Source: Stomorhina lunata (taxonomy: Eukaryota; Arthropoda; Insecta; Diptera; Rhiniidae). Taken from it: a DNA stretch of 64,000 bases. Of this stretch, positions 44,847-57,725 are shown one piece after another (the first letter of the stretch is position 1; each line of letters opens with the position of its first letter). The position numbers and the translations under genes are program-made. The DNA lies in assembly GCA_933228675.1 (NCBI GenBank), contig OW121740.1:130045799-130109798 (forward strand), read 5' to 3'. A model generated the notes under the pieces. The model made no database searches. It was not told the DNA's origin and saw only the letters and a program-made list of their open reading frames with translations.

Positions 44847-45774
44847 CAAGAGCATTTTCAGCTGACGATGAATAAATTGTCTTCTATGTATACTTGCATA
44901 TGGTTATTTTGTTTCAAATTTAAGAATAATCATTATTTTTGGTCTCTGGGTTTAATATTGGAAATATCGACGCTTTATATTCAAATAGTGCTATCTGCAT
45001 TTCCGACCAAAATGGTTTTTAATAGAAACGTGTTCCTTGGCTTATCTGTCGCATAAGTCATATTAATTTTAAAAAAGAGAAATAGTTCTAAAACATTTTT
45101 TTTATAAATTGTGTTTGTGCTATCTACAGATGCTGTCTTCATAATCTACATACAGACATGAAAATAATAAAAATTGTTATAAAATATTCATTGTAATTTG
45201 TGATAAACCAACAAAATAAACCACAACGTTTTGTAATCGATCATGGGTCATCCAAGATTAGGAAATTTAATAAGTGAAAACATTTGCAGGAGCTAAAGAA
45301 CTATTCTTGTTCTTTAGAGCCTGCAAATTCTTCCACATGCTTCTTATGGAATGGGCGATGTAGGGGATGTTGGATACCAAGGAACGGTTCTAATTGGTCT
45401 TAACTTAATAAGCCCACAATTATCTTGGTTATCCTTCATCTCAACTGTGGACACTGAACTCCTCGTTATATCACAGAGGGAACTACGTTAACACCCGTTA
45501 ATGTAGTGAGCTAACATGTGACGCGAGTTCTCCCATAAGAACGATAAAAAATATGCAACAAGATCGAAACGCATGTATTTCTAAGAACATTTTTGTGTTC
45601 TCTGACACCATTTTAACAATTTTTAAGTTAGATTCTTTGAAAAAAACACTAATAACGAAACAGATTTTGCTGGTCCCTTGGATTATTTAAAAACGCATGA
45701 CATTACAAAAGAATATCTTTTTTTACACAGTTTTCTTAGGAACCTACCTACCGTGTAAAAAAAACTGAAAAATT

Positions 45775-48086
45775 TAGGGACCGTAACGGTTATAAGCATT
45801 TCCATATAAGTTTTTTAAAAACGTCATAAACAGTTATTTTTGAACCTAAAAATTAAAGTTCGCATGAAACTGTTAAAAAAAGGAGTTTTATTTTTTCGTC
45901 AAAAAATAAAACCCATTTGAGGAGTTTAATTTTTTCGTCAGAAAATAAAACTCATTTTATGTAAATTACAGATTGTAGCCGGTTATATCATTACAATTTA
46001 ATCAAGTAATTTTGTTTGGTGTTCCAAACAAAAAGAATTAATCAAAAGAGTTTCTGGAGACTGAATTAGGTGGTTCCCGCAGTCCTGACTGCGTATCGGC
46101 ATATTTCTTCAAAAAATCGGCAGTAAAATTTCAGATATTAGAAAATTGGAATTGTCAAAAATACATTAAAATATAGCCGAATATTCAAAAAATGTTCATT
46201 GGAAATTTTTCTATAAAGCGAATTTTGTATTGAAAATTTTTATAAAAATTTCTCTATACAAAAAAATTTTATATTGCAAATTTTTCTATACAAAAATCTA
46301 TACTGAGAATTTTTCTGTACAAAAATGTATATTTATAATTTCTCTATGCAAAAAATGGAAAATTTTTCTATACAAAAAAAATTATGTACAAAATTTGTCT
46401 ATGCAAAAAATTGCATATTGTTACCTTAAAGACAAAATAACCTATCTACAGTTTTCAAAAGTTTACAGGAGAGGGAAAAAACGTTTTAAAATTGGAACTA
46501 TTTGCAATATTTAAACGAAAATTATGTATTTAGAATAAAATGAAACCAGAAATATATATATCGGTTGAAAAAATTTTGTTTTTCTAAGCACAGCTTATGT
46601 TATGTCACTTAGGTTATTTGGAATTGCAAATATCTGAAACCAAATAACCTATCTGCAGTACTAATTAGTATAAATAAATCAAAATTGTTTATGCATATAA
46701 ATATTATATAAATTAAATAATAACCGTTGTAGTTTCTTTTACTGGTTTAAGCAAATGAACGTACTTAATGATTGTTTAAATTACACTATGCAACAAAATT
46801 AAACTTTTAAATCGATTTTTGATGATTTAGTTTTATCTTTTTTAAGTGCGTAACGGTCCTCTAGGAACAAAAACTGTTATAATTTGGTCATTTGTGATAT
46901 TAGATGTTCATTTTGTACAGATATACGTTATGATATAGGAAATAATAATCCATAAAAAACTAAATTTTTGCATATAGGTTATTTGGTCTTTAAGATGACG
47001 ATATAGAAAATTTTTCTATTAAAAAATTGCATATGAAACATTTTTTTTACAAAAAAATTTTAAATATTTTGTTAGTCAAACTTAGCACATAAAAAATTAT
47101 TTTTTTATATTTTTTATTATAATTAAAAAAAAAAAAAAAAACAAAATATTATTGAAAAAAATATTTTTTTATTTTCTAATGAAAAAAAAACTCCTTCAAT
47201 GAGTTTTATTTCTGACGAAAAAAAATAAAACTCCTCAAATGATTTTAATTTTCGGACGAAAAAAAAACTCGTATGAGTTTTATTTTTTAACGGGAAAATA
47301 AATCTCACTTTTAACAGTTTCATACCAACTTTTTTTCCGATAACAGCAGAATTGGGATCGTTTTCACTTAATATTTTTCATGAGCTCGTCAATACGAATA
47401 TATTGGTATATGACACTTTAGGTGTTCTATCGCCCATGTTCTGACAAACGCCAAACGCTTAACTTTTGCGATTACGATTTGAAATCGCTTGATAGGTGTT
47501 CTGCAAAACGCAAACGCCAGAGTTTTAGCGGCTTCAAGCCGCATGCATATACTAAGGCGATTTGATGTTTTTCTCTAAAACTGAACACTATATTGGATAT
47601 AAACTGAAATACAACTTAAGTTAAATATGCTTTCTTTTTATTTTAGTAGGAATTACTAAAAGTTTAACACATTTCTATTTAAAAAATACAATTAAAAAAT
47701 TTGCTTTAATTTTATACACTTTCTCTGCCAATGGTTTACAAAAAGACTGAAATCCATCTGGTTGAATGAACTTCGAAAGGCTAGTGTTGTATAATTTATT
47801 TTATATTTAAGAATTTGTTACTTCCTTTTTATTTAATAGGAATTACATATATTTTACACATTTTCCATTTAAAATATGCAATTAAAAAATTTTCTTTCTT
47901 TTATTTTCCGTCAATTGTTTACAAAAAGATCGCGCGGTTTTCAGAACATCAAAGAAATACATTTGGCGTTTTTCAAATCGTTTGCGTTTTGAAATCGTAG
48001 CGTTTGTCAGAACATGGCCGTATGTCTCTAACATGGAGATTTTTTAGGGTCACATTTTCAAAAATAACTGTTATTTACGGTCCTTG
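45775..48086. mobile_element. hAT-like element, inverted-unit copy without retrotransposons
   Basis: Counterpart of 16477-29750: ends TAGGGACCG (45775) and CGGTCCTTG (48078-48086), with AAAAATT-type flanks. Internal runs of aaaataaaactcattt-like repeats lie at 45880-45960 and 47180-47300. It has no coding capacity. It carries the 584-bp MITE listed separately. Confidence 0.6.
47434..48017. mobile_element. 584-bp MITE with 18-bp perfect TIRs
   Basis: Ends CCATGTTCTGACAAACGC at 47434-47451 and its complement at 48000-48017. The inverted counterpart in unit 1 (about 16520-16530) lacks it. Internally, a segment of about 110 bp (47630-47750) is repeated directly at 47825-47940. No clear target duplication. 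Confidence 0.7.
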
Positions 48087-48255
48087 AAAAAATTTAACTG
48101 CGAAAAAGAATCCTGATATAAAAATTCCCATATTAAAAAAAAAACGAATTTTAGTCAAAAATATAAGTGATCCAAAAAATTGCCAATTTTTTTCTGATTT
48201 ATAGACAATTAAAGACATTTTCATTTGTTGTTTTAACATAAAACGATACATAATC

Positions 48256-48261
48256 TTTATT
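48256..48261 (-). terminator. Poly(A) signal of Hsp70-A3
   Basis: AATAAA on the minus strand, 141 nt after the stop codon. Confidence 0.75.
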
Positions 48262-48401
48262 TAAGATCTTACTATAAAATATATCTACAAATGTTTAATA
48301 CTAATAATAATTTAGTTATCATAAATGAAATGATTGTTGACTTCTGTGATTATTTTATAATGGATTTTTTTCTAGGAATGATACTCTAATTTTTCATTAA
48401 T

Positions 48402-50312
48402 TTAATCAACTTCTTCTACAGTAGGACCGCTTCTGCCTGCACCAAATCCACCTGCTTGTTGGCCACATGAAGGTCCTGAAGCACCACCGCTGTGTAATTT
48501 TGTCATTATTGGAGTGCATATTTTCGTTAACGATTTCATCTTATCTTCGTATTCTTCTTTGTCTGCTAATGTATTGGCGTCCAACCACTTGATTGTTTCA
48601 TCGCAAGCACCAATTGCCTCGCCCTTTTCTTGTGCAGTAATCTTATCTCCTGCTTGGTCTAATGCTTGTTTTACACCAAATACATAACTTTCAAGATTGT
48701 TACGAGCGCTGATTTTATTCTTTTGCTTCTCATCTTCTTCAGCAAATTTCTCCGCTTCACTAACCATGCGATCGATGTCGGCTTGTGACAAACGACCCTT
48801 GTCGTTTTTAATTGTGATGTTCTTGGCGTTACCGGAACTCATTTCCTTAGCAGACACATTTAGAATACCATTGGCATCCAGATCGAATGTTACTTCAATT
48901 TGTGGCACACCACGCGGAGCTGGAGGAATACCAGAAAGATCAAATGTACCCAATTTGTTGTTGTCTTTTGTCATGACACGTTCACCTTCAAACACTTGTA
49001 TGGTTACACCGGGCTGATTATCCGAATAGGTGGAGAATGTTTGTGTTTGTTTGCAGGGAATGCGTGTGTTGCGCTCGATTATTTTCGCCAATACACCGCC
49101 AGCTGTTTCAATACCAAGTGAGAGTGGAGCTACATCCACTAACAAGACATCTTGAATGGCACTGCTCTTATCTCCACTAAGAATGGCTGCCTGGACAGCT
49201 GCACCATAAGCTACAGCTTCATCTGGATTAATCGACAAATTTAGACTCTTGCCACAGAAGAATTGTTGTAGAAGATTTTGTACTTTAGGGATGCGTGTGG
49301 AACCACCTACTAGAACAATGTCGTTGATTTGGTTTTTGTCCATTTTGGCATCATTTAGAGCTTTTTCAACTGGTTGTAATGTCTGACGGAATAGATCAGC
49401 ACACAATTCTTCAAATCGAGCACGGCTAACTTTGGTGTAAAAGTCTTGGCCTTCAAACAAAGCATCAATTTCAATGGAGGCCTCTGAGCTAGATGACAAT
49501 GTTCGTTTGGCACGTTCAGCTGCAGTTCTTAAACGTCTCAAAGCTCTGGGATTCGAACGTAAATCCTTCTTGTACTTGCGTTTGAATTCTTCAGCCAAGT
49601 GCGATACCAATCTGTTGTCGAAATCTTCACCACCCAAGTGGGTATCTCCAGCTGTTGCTCTAACTTCGAATAAGGAACCTTCGTCAATGGTCAAGATGGA
49701 GACATCAAAGGTGCCACCACCCAAGTCAAAGATGAGTACATTACGTTCACCTTTCAAGTTTTTATCAAGACCATAAGCAAGAGCTGCCGCCGTGGGTTCG
49801 TTGATAATTCTTAATACATTTAAACCTGCAATGCGACCAGCATCCTTTGTTGCTTGACGTTGGGAATCATTAAAGTAAGCGGGAACTGTGATTACTGCAT
49901 CTGTCACTGATTGACCCAAATATGCCTCGGCAGTCTCTTTCATTTTTGTCAGCACCATCGAACTAACTTCCTCTGGAGCGAATTTCTTTTGTTCACCTTT
50001 AAATTCGACACATATTTTTGGTTTACCACTATCACTGACCACTTTGAATGGCCAGTGTTTCATATCCTCCATTATTTTAGGATCATCGTATTTGCGACCA
50101 ATTAAACGTTTAGCGTCAAATACTGTGTTCTTTGGATTCATGGCAACCTGGTTCTTTGCTGCATCACCAATGAGTCGCTCTGTGTCGGTAAACGCAACAT
50201 AACTGGGTGTTGTGCGATTGCCCTGGTCATTGGCTATTATTTCTACTTTACCATGTTGAAAAACACCAACACAGGAGTATGTTGTGCCCAAATCAATACC
50301 AATTGCTACCAT
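48402..50312 (-). CDS. Hsp70: Heat shock protein 70, type A copy 3
   Basis: Intact 636-codon intronless Hsp70 chaperone. It is identical to A1 except Ile116Val in the ATPase domain; all signatures and the EEVD tail are present. It is divergent from Hsp70-B2 at 57726, with which it forms the only complete A/B pair. The spacer between them is enlarged by a 2.69-kb insertion that begins about 370 bp upstream of this gene. The near identity of A1 and A3 despite opposite orientation suggests recent duplication or gene conversion. Confidence 0.98.
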   Translation of the reverse strand: MVAIGIDLGTTYSCVGVFQHGKVEIIANDQGNRTTPSYVAFTDTERLIGDAAKNQVAMNPKNTVFDAKRLIGRKYDDPKIMEDMKHWPFKVVSDSGKPKICVEFKGEQKKFAPEEVSSMVLTKMKETAEAYLGQSVTDAVITVPAYFNDSQRQATKDAGRIAGLNVLRIINEPTAAALAYGLDKNLKGERNVLIFDLGGGTFDVSILTIDEGSLFEVRATAGDTHLGGEDFDNRLVSHLAEEFKRKYKKDLRSNPRALRRLRTAAERAKRTLSSSSEASIEIDALFEGQDFYTKVSRARFEELCADLFRQTLQPVEKALNDAKMDKNQINDIVLVGGSTRIPKVQNLLQQFFCGKSLNLSINPDEAVAYGAAVQAAILSGDKSSAIQDVLLVDVAPLSLGIETAGGVLAKIIERNTRIPCKQTQTFSTYSDNQPGVTIQVFEGERVMTKDNNKLGTFDLSGIPPAPRGVPQIEVTFDLDANGILNVSAKEMSSGNAKNITIKNDKGRLSQADIDRMVSEAEKFAEEDEKQKNKISARNNLESYVFGVKQALDQAGDKITAQEKGEAIGACDETIKWLDANTLADKEEYEDKMKSLTKICTPIMTKLHSGGASGPSCGQQAGGFGAGRSGPTVEEVD

Positions 50313-50530
50313 TGTAACTTTGTTTCTCTTCTTTTAATATTAATATTTGGTTAAAAGATTTTTGTTTGTTGTATGAAGTTTTGTTTTTAGTAAGATTTGT
50401 TTATATTTTCACTTGTTTTAAAAAATACTTTTGTTGGTTTTTGGTTTTATTCGCTTTTTATTATTTCTTTGCGATGTATTCACTTTGCTTGATTTTGTTT
50501 TACTAATGCCGAAGAGAAGTTGTATTGCGG

Positions 50531-50604
50531 TATTTATACAAAAATCTCACATTCATTCGTATTTTCTAGATACTTTTGTGAGAATATTGTTGAATTTTCT
50601 AGAA
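50531..50604 (-). promoter_or_regulatory. Hsp70-A3 promoter: HSE and TATA
   Basis: Minus strand: HSE GAATTTTCTAGAA at 50592-50604 and TATAAATA at 50538-50531. A GAGA-type site, GAGAG, is at 50652-50656. The leader is A-rich. Confidence 0.87.
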
Positions 50605-51613
50605 AAACAATAAATGAATGAATGTCAAATCAAGAGAATTTATACATTTAAGAGAGCGTCTACCAACATATTAATGTTTACATGAAATAATAATAACAAG
50701 GAAGTTTCATTCTCTCTCTTCAAAATTATTTTGAAGTATATTGGGTTTTTGAAGTTTGATATTTGAAAACAAATTCAAGAAAAACGTTGCCACACTAAGA
50801 AAAGGGGTACGTAATACATTGGGATTAATTATCAAAAATGTGTAAATTTGAAGTAAATCATATAAGGAAGACATTCAATATTAAAGAAATATAGTTAAAA
50901 CAAATTGTATGATTATTTATCAAACTTTTAAGCAAATATTCATAAGTTTTTTATGCATCAAGACATATATGCTTACATAAATTTTGTCATCATACCATTT
51001 CAGAAAAGTGGGATTGTCGACAAAAATATGGTAGCACAAACTTTCACTATCCTAACAAACGTCAGAAAGTTATCATGGCGACAAAAAGAGAGAATGGAAC
51101 AACCATAAACTAACAACATAGACTGAGGACGCAACTGTCAAGTACATTTAAGAGACGTCATGGTACATTTTAGAGGCGCCATATTGTAATAAGTATTACT
51201 GTATTGGTAAAATTATGTTTAAGTGGTATTAGTGCATACTAAAATATCCACCACATACTAAAGCAGAGTTGCTTGGTATTGTTGATTTTTAAATTTTTAT
51301 TTTTGAATTTGCACTAGAAATGCAACACTGGTTTGAATGATTTTTAATTCCCCACAAGAAAAAGAAACTCAACAATAAAATGTCAATAAATTATTTGTTT
51401 ATAAAATAAACCAGGGACCGAAAATACTAATTATTCTTGAATTTTCAAAGAAAAAAAGCAATCATATGAAAATATCGCAGAACTAATTTGAAAACATCAT
51501 TTTGATTGTTTTCCACTATATTTTCAGAAAATTACATGCTTTTTAAATTTTTGATTTTTAATATTTTTCTCAAAAATTATTTTTATTTTACGATTCTTAT
51601 TTTTTTTTTCCAA

Positions 51614-51780
51614 ATATATTTGTCAAATTCTGACAAATATTTTTTTTGGCAAAAATATTTGTCAAAAATTGATTTTTATTTTATTTGTCAAAAATATTTG
51701 TCAAGGTCTGACAAATATTTTTTTTGGCAAAAATATTTGTCAAGATCTGATTTTTATTTATTTTAAACAGAAATAATTGT
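51614..51780. repeat. Two-copy tandem repeat, about 80 bp
   Basis: 'tatttgtcaa..tctgacaaatattttttttggcaaaaatatttgtcaa' occurs at about 51617 and 51697. Each copy contains the inverted pair atttgtca/tgacaaat. Confidence 0.7.
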
Positions 51781-51896
51781 TATTCTGATTAAAATTTTTT
51801 TTTTGTCAAAAATATTTGTCAAATAAAAAACGCAAAAATGAAAAAATCAATACAGAATTTAAATATTTCCCATAATAATGGTACATTTTAAAAATA

Positions 51897-53040
51897 TTCA
51901 ATAAAAATGAAAATTTTGAAAATTTCCCATAAAAACGTAGTATTTGAAATTTTCCCATCAAAATGGGAAATTTTAAAAATTTCTTGTAAAGAGGAGAAAT
52001 TTTGAATATTCCTTTTTAAAATGTGAAATTTTGAAAATTTCCTATATAAATGGGAAATTATAAAAATTTTCTGTAAAAATGGGAAATTTTGAAAATTTCC
52101 CATAAAAAAGGGAAATTTTGAAAATTTCCCATAAAAAAGGGAAATTTTGAAAATTTCACATAAAAAAGGGAAATTTTGAAAATTTCCCATAAAAAAGGGA
52201 AATTTTGAAAATTTCCCATAAAAAAGGGAAATTTTGAAAATTTCCCATAAAAAAGGGAAATTTTGAAAATTTCCCATAAAAAAGGGAAATTTTGAAAATT
52301 TCCCATAAAAAAGGGAAATTTTGAAAATTTCCCATAAAAAAGGGAAATTTTGAAAATTTCCCATAAAAAAGGGAAATTTTGAAAATTTCCCATAAAAAAG
52401 GGAAATTTTGAAAATTTCCCATAAAAAAGGGAAATTTTGAAAATTTCCCATAAAAAAGGGAAATTTTGAAAATTTCCCATAAAAAAGGGAAATTTTGAAA
52501 ATTTCCCATAAAAAAGGGAAATTTTGAAAATTTCCCATAAAAAAGGGAAATTTTGAAAATTTCCCATAAAAAAGGGAAATTTTGAAAATTTCCCATAAAA
52601 AAGGGAAATTTTGAAAATTTCCCATAAAAAAGGGAAATTTTGAAAATTTCCCATAAAAAAGGGAAATTTTGAAAATTTCCCATAAAAAAGGGAAATTTTG
52701 AAAATTTTCCATAAAAACAAGAAATTTTCCATAAAAAAGGGAAATTTTGAAAATTTCCCATAAAAAAGGGAAATTTTGAAAATTTCCCGTTATTAGGTGA
52801 AATTTTCAAAATTTTCCATTTTTATGGGAAATTTTCAAAATTTCCCTCTTTTATGGAAAATTATCAAAATTTCCCTTTTTTATGGGAAATTTTCAAAATT
52901 TCACTTTTTTATGGGAAATTTTCAAAATTTCCCTTTTTTAGGTGAAATTTTCAAAATTTCCCATTTTTACAGAAAATTTTTATAATTTCCCATTTATATA
53001 GGAAATTTTCAAAATTTCACATTTTAAAAAGGAAATTTGG
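51897..53040. repeat. 29-bp palindromic minisatellite, head-to-head
   Basis: From 52081 to about 52690 some 21 nearly perfect 29-bp units follow one another. Each has inverted halves GGGAAATTTT and AAAATTTCCC around one G, then a short ATAAAAAA spacer. Diverged units lie outside (51897-52080). At about 52795 the orientation flips (CCCTTTTTTATG), and about eight units, more diverged, continue to 53040. The outermost right units mirror the outermost left units, so the whole is an inverted repeat with one arm expanded. The minus strand is open in all three frames across the array because no frame of the unit contains a stop. Confidence 0.9.
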
Positions 53041-53610
53041 GGGAAATAACCAAAAATTAGCTAAAAAATATGTCTGAAATCGATCGATTTGAAAACGAAA
53101 AATGTCCATCACATACCTGAATATATTTATTTAATATTATTAAAAAAACAAACAAAATTTCTTTACTTACCCTTTTCAATTACAAATAATTTTTGTTTGT
53201 TTACATTTTCATTTGACAGTTGTCAAAATGACTATGTTGAATTCACAGTACCTGTATGTGAGTTCACCACCTTAGTTAATTTATTCACCACATTTTTTTG
53301 GTGCCTTAGTAGAACATATGTTCTCAATCTATGTGTTTTATCTATGGGAACAACCTTCAGTTTTATTAAATGAATGTTTATATATTATATATGTATGTAT
53401 GTATTTTGTTTACAAAAAGTGGTGCATTTAACAGCTTTAGTTTGATATGAACCAAAAAATTAATAACAATTAAAACAAAATATTTTTTTTTTGCGGATTA
53501 CATTGTAACATAACTAAAAAATAGGTTTAGGAAAGGAAAATATTATTATTTTTTTATGTAATTTCATTTAGTTTATAAACTTAAGTGAATATGTTTTATT
53601 TTAAAATTAT

Positions 53611-54352
53611 AACAAGTAAGAAAGTGCTTTTGTCGGTCAAGACCGACCATACAATACCCTTCACCACTAAGGTCAAAGGTGTTCTTTTTCCTGTTTAAAG
53701 ACAAATTTTTGCAAAATTTTGCCATAATGCAAATATTTTCTCAAAACATATATTTAAGATGTTTCCGTCATTTTTACTTATATGAGAGCTAGGGTAAAAT
53801 GTGGACCGATTATCTCTAAATTTGGCAAATTGATTACAGTTGTTACAAAAATTATGTAAAAGTAATTTTGAAATTCTCTTTATCTTTAGATTTACGAGCG
53901 TTTGTTTTAGTGATTTTTGTCTCATTTAGAGCTATGGTCAAATGTAACCGATTTCAACGAAATTCGGTACAGTGATTATTTGTTTTAAATTTAATGAAAA
54001 AATATATACATATATTTGTGGACAATATATCTATTCCGGGAAGTGGGACATATGGGAAGTACCATAAATAATGGATCGATTTTGACGAATTTCAATAGCC
54101 ATGGTCCCATTATCAAAAAAAATGATCTGTGACAAATTTCATTAAATTATCTTTAGAATTGCGACCTAGAGTTTGATTACAAGGTTTAAATGGGGGTCCA
54201 GCCAGCCACCCGTCTAGCCAGCCAGACGGACGGAAGGACATCGCTAAATCGACTCAAAAAGTGATTCTAAGCCTATTGGTATACTAAAAGGTGGGTCTAA
54301 GACAAATATTTCTACGCGTTACATACATCAGCACAAACTTATAATGAAGGGT
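53611..54352 (-). mobile_element. GTCY-microsatellite dispersed element, copy 5
   Basis: Inverted counterpart of copy 1 (12907-13643), nearly identical. It is flanked by the same duplication of about 75 bp (53530-53605 and 54350-54425). Unit 2 has a single undivided copy of that flank at 40146-40205 and no element there. Confidence 0.78.
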
Positions 54353-57300
54353 TTGGGGAAGGAAAATATTATTATTTTTGTTATTATTATAAACTCAAGT
54401 AAATAGGTTTTATTTTAAAATTAAAAAACTTATTTTTAAAATTTAAAATTAAAAACTTTTTTTTGGCAAGATTAAGTGTTTTTTTTTTATTAAAAAAAGT
54501 AAATACGAACATTGATTTGTTAGTTTTGCATTCATAATCTACAAATTAAAATTTTGTTGTAGAGAATACAAACCTATCAAATCAATGATCATATTTTTTT
54601 TATAATAAAAAAAAAACACATAATCTTGCCAAAAAACAATTATTTTCATGATTTTTTTAAATTCGCTACTTATTATTTAATATAAATTTCGCAAAAAACA
54701 AAAAAAAATAATCCATTTTTCCCCATACAAATGGGCTCTTAAACTTTGGACCCTAAGCGCGCCCATAGAACGTTGTCCGATTTGGGTCAAATTTTCAGAT
54801 CTAAACATTTAGACCTAGTGTCACAATATTCCGTAGAAAAACATTTGAAATCAAAGAAAAACATTTTCATGTCACCCTAATATACATACATATGTAGTAG
54901 GAGAATTTTAGTGTCGCTGTATTACATACATCACGCAAAGTTATAATCTAATTAGACAAAGGAATGATCTAGAATGTTCCAAGAGCATTTTCAGCTGAGG
55001 ATTAATAAATTGTTTTATATACTTGCATATTTTTAGTCGCGGGTTATAATATTGGAGATATGCGTGGTAAATAATATTATATATGTATGTATTTTTTTGC
55101 AAATTACATAATCATAATCAAAAGTTGTGCAGTGTCTATGTAGTGAATTTATGCAGTGGATAAGTAGAATGTCGATTAAGCTTATGCACTAGTTATGTTT
55201 AAGTTAATTCAAAATACTTTTTTTAAATAGTGTCTAAGAAAAACCTGCAGCGTTGTTTTTACAAAAAAAAAACTACTTAAAAAATCAACTCTGACATTGC
55301 TTATAAAAAATAAGTGGAAATTGGACAAAAAGATTTCTAAACGTGCTTTAAACTCGGATCAAGAAGAAAAGGTAAAAATTGCTGTGTTACTTTATGTATT
55401 TTAATAAAATTTACATAAATTATTCATTTTTAGAATGTGCTGTCTCAACTGGTAATAAATAAATAAACAGCTGTTTCACGGTTGTATTAGCAGGATTAGG
55501 CACTGTTTATGCAGTGTATAAATATAAGATAACCATAGACTAAAAATGTATATTGAATAAAACTGTAGATAGACATTACATAATTTTTGATTATGAATTT
55601 GGCTGTTAGTATGTATGTATGTATAATCATTAATGATACAGTGTGTTCATTCGTTTGTTGAAATGTATGTTTTTTTATATTTCCAAAATGTGCCTAATTT
55701 TTATATTAATCAAAAAAATTTATATTAATCAAAATCCTTTTACATGAAGGAATGTTCTAGAACTGCTATGGGTGAGAAATTTATTTGATATAACAGTTAT
55801 AGTCAAATCAATTCTGCTGACACACATACACAACACACAACAACTGTAAAGAGCGTAAGAATACTATAACGCTCCACAAACTCTCAGCAAAAAATTCAAT
55901 CAATCGCTATGAAACACAAATGGTGAAGGGAGAACACAATACGGAGTTTGTTTTTAATTTTCTTTGTTGCTACTAATACAATCGCAAATTTGAATATGTG
56001 TTACTGCCCTCCACTGTTCTAGAATGTTCCAAGTGCATTTTCAGCTGACGATTAATAAATTCTTGTATGTATACTTGCATATGATTCATTTGTTTAAAAT
56101 TTAATAATCATTATTTTTGGTCTCTGGGTTTAATATTGGAAATACCTATGTATGTAAGTTTAGTAAATAATATTGTGTATTTTTTTTTTAATTACAATCA
56201 ATTTTTTCTTAAATACATATGTATGTATATCGTCACCTGAAATCCAAAAGGGCGTAATTAATAAAAATTAAAATTGATCTAGATACATCTAGCTGCAAAT
56301 TTTTTTTGGTGTACGGTCAAAAACAGCCATTTTATTCACTAAAAACCAATTGTTGATCAAAATTTGTATTGTAGTTAAACCCTTTTGGTTTCAGATTGTA
56401 GTTAAGCCTATTTGCTTTTTCGCAATTACTTAAAAAACTACTTATTTTTTGTCTTTGCTGTTGCATTGTTGACCAAATTTCAAAACTTGGAATTAATGTT
56501 TTTTGCTTATCATATAAAAAATTATTATCCGAGACTAAGATTTTTAAAATTTACATTGACTTGTTTGTGTACAGATCAATTCTAGAGCTCCTCTGTTCTA
56601 ACTATATAAAATTTCATTTAAGTATCTTTAACAGTTTTAAAGTTACGGGGTTATTTCTAAAAAAACTCTTAAAAAAAACTTCTGTGTTTCATATTTTAAA
56701 TTATTTAAAACTTATTTTTTTACATTATATTATGTTTCGAAAACAAACCCTTACTATTTTTAAGACCCGTCTCTATATTATATATATTATTGACAAAAAA
56801 CTTTGTGCATTTTTAAAGGTCTAAACTTTTGCCCAAAATTTGTATTGTAGTTAAGCCAAAAAACTAAATGTTTCCAAAATTTGGATTGAATGTTCCTTAT
56901 AGTTTTAAAGTTATAACGTTTTTTGCTTCATCTGTAAAAAACTAGAAGTGTAGTTACGCCCTCTTGCATTTCATGTGACGATATACATTATCATTAATCT
57001 TACAGTTTGTTCATTTGTTTGTTCAAATGTACTTAATTTCGATTGTGTTAATATCTTTTTGCAATGTTTCTAAAATGTGTCTAAATGAGCGTTAATCAAA
57101 ATCCTATTACCTGAAGGAATTTTCTAGAATGTTCCCAGAAAATTTCTGCAGCGGATGAAAGAACATTGTCCAAGTTGAATCAAAAAGATACAATAGAACT
57201 TTAAATTTTGTAAGGTAGGTCGGAAATTTTGTAGAGAGAATAATATCATGCATGCACACATACATATGAATGTTGTATGTATGTAAATCTTTGAAGAGTG

Positions 57301-57463
57301 ACAATTTATAATATTGTTTCTCTTTTAATATTCAAGAGACTTACTAAGAGAATAAAAAAATGCGCAGATAAATTTTACACTCTCATGCGCACGCACACTC
57401 ATATTTACAATAAACTCAATTTTGTATCTTCTCTTAATATTTATTCCCCAAACATCTACAAAT
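54353..57463. other. Unit 3 spacer
   Basis: Inverted near-identical counterpart of 9700-12850. It holds HSE-like clusters at 54962-54979, 55750-55762, 56017-56029 and 57117-57134. It also holds a small open stretch with a plausible 62-bp GT-AG intron (exon ending 55371, next exon from 55434) that is present in both spacers. No recognised gene. Confidence 0.7.
57117..57134. promoter_or_regulatory. Distal HSE upstream of Hsp70-B2
   Basis: Four perfect units GAAttTTCtaGAAtgTTC, about 430 bp upstream of the TATA box. Confidence 0.7.
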
Positions 57464-57546
57464 TTCGTGAAACTTCATGAAATTTCTAACAAATTTTCTC
57501 GTAGTTTCTTGAGGATTGATTAAAAAAGAGCCAACTAGTATAAAAG
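57464..57546 (+). promoter_or_regulatory. Hsp70-B2 promoter: HSE and TATA
   Basis: A five-unit uninterrupted heat shock element spans 57464-57486 and TATAAAAG is at 57539-57546. The start is expected near 57568 (tcatac). The A-rich leader of about 158 nt includes GTCTAAAG at 57600-57607, the site that is split by the hAT in the B1 copy. Confidence 0.9.
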
Positions 57547-57725
57547 GCCGGCACATCAACAATTTTCATACATTTCAAAACAAGAAACCAAAGAGAAAAG
57601 TCTAAAGTGAATAATATTAAAGTAAAAATCTAAAAATTAGCAAGTGGTAAATATTAACGTAAAAATCAACAAGTGGAAAAATATTAACATATTAAATAAA
57701 AGACAACTGAGAAAAAAATAATAAA

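Larger units (their letters stand above)
44390..45774. other. Unit 2 spacer, right part, and junction
   Basis: 44390-44970 continues the spacer homologous to 55600-56150, with HSE-like clusters at 44560-44572 and 44834-44846. From about 44970 to 45560 the sequence is unlike the other units and no gene is seen. 45570-45774 belongs to the inverted-unit arm (matches 35252-35330 and 29760-29880). Confidence 0.6.
50681..53372. mobile_element. 2.69-kb non-autonomous insertion in the A3-B2 spacer
   Basis: Flanked by the 8-bp direct repeat AATGTTTA (50673-50680 and 53373-53380). The empty site is intact in unit 1 (near 13886-13893, inverted) and unit 2 (near 39991). The ends CATGAAATAATAA and TTTTATTAAATG are weak inverted repeats. 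An 8-bp duplication suggests hAT type. Contents: possible MITE DNA (50690-51120), a hAT-like end CAGGGACCG at 51412, tandem repeats at 51600-51790 and the minisatellite. No gene. Confidence 0.7.

Noticed and set aside
52081..52690. Regularly spaced palindromic repeats resembling a CRISPR array
   Set aside because: Repeats are contiguous with a constant 8-nt joint and no unique spacers, in an insect genome with introns and HSEs.
51888..52809. Three overlapping minus-strand ORFs of 217-274 codons with a repeated aromatic-rich peptide
   Set aside because: They arise only because the 29-bp minisatellite unit lacks stops in all three frames. There is no start context, domain or composition of a real protein, and the same peptide appears in every frame.
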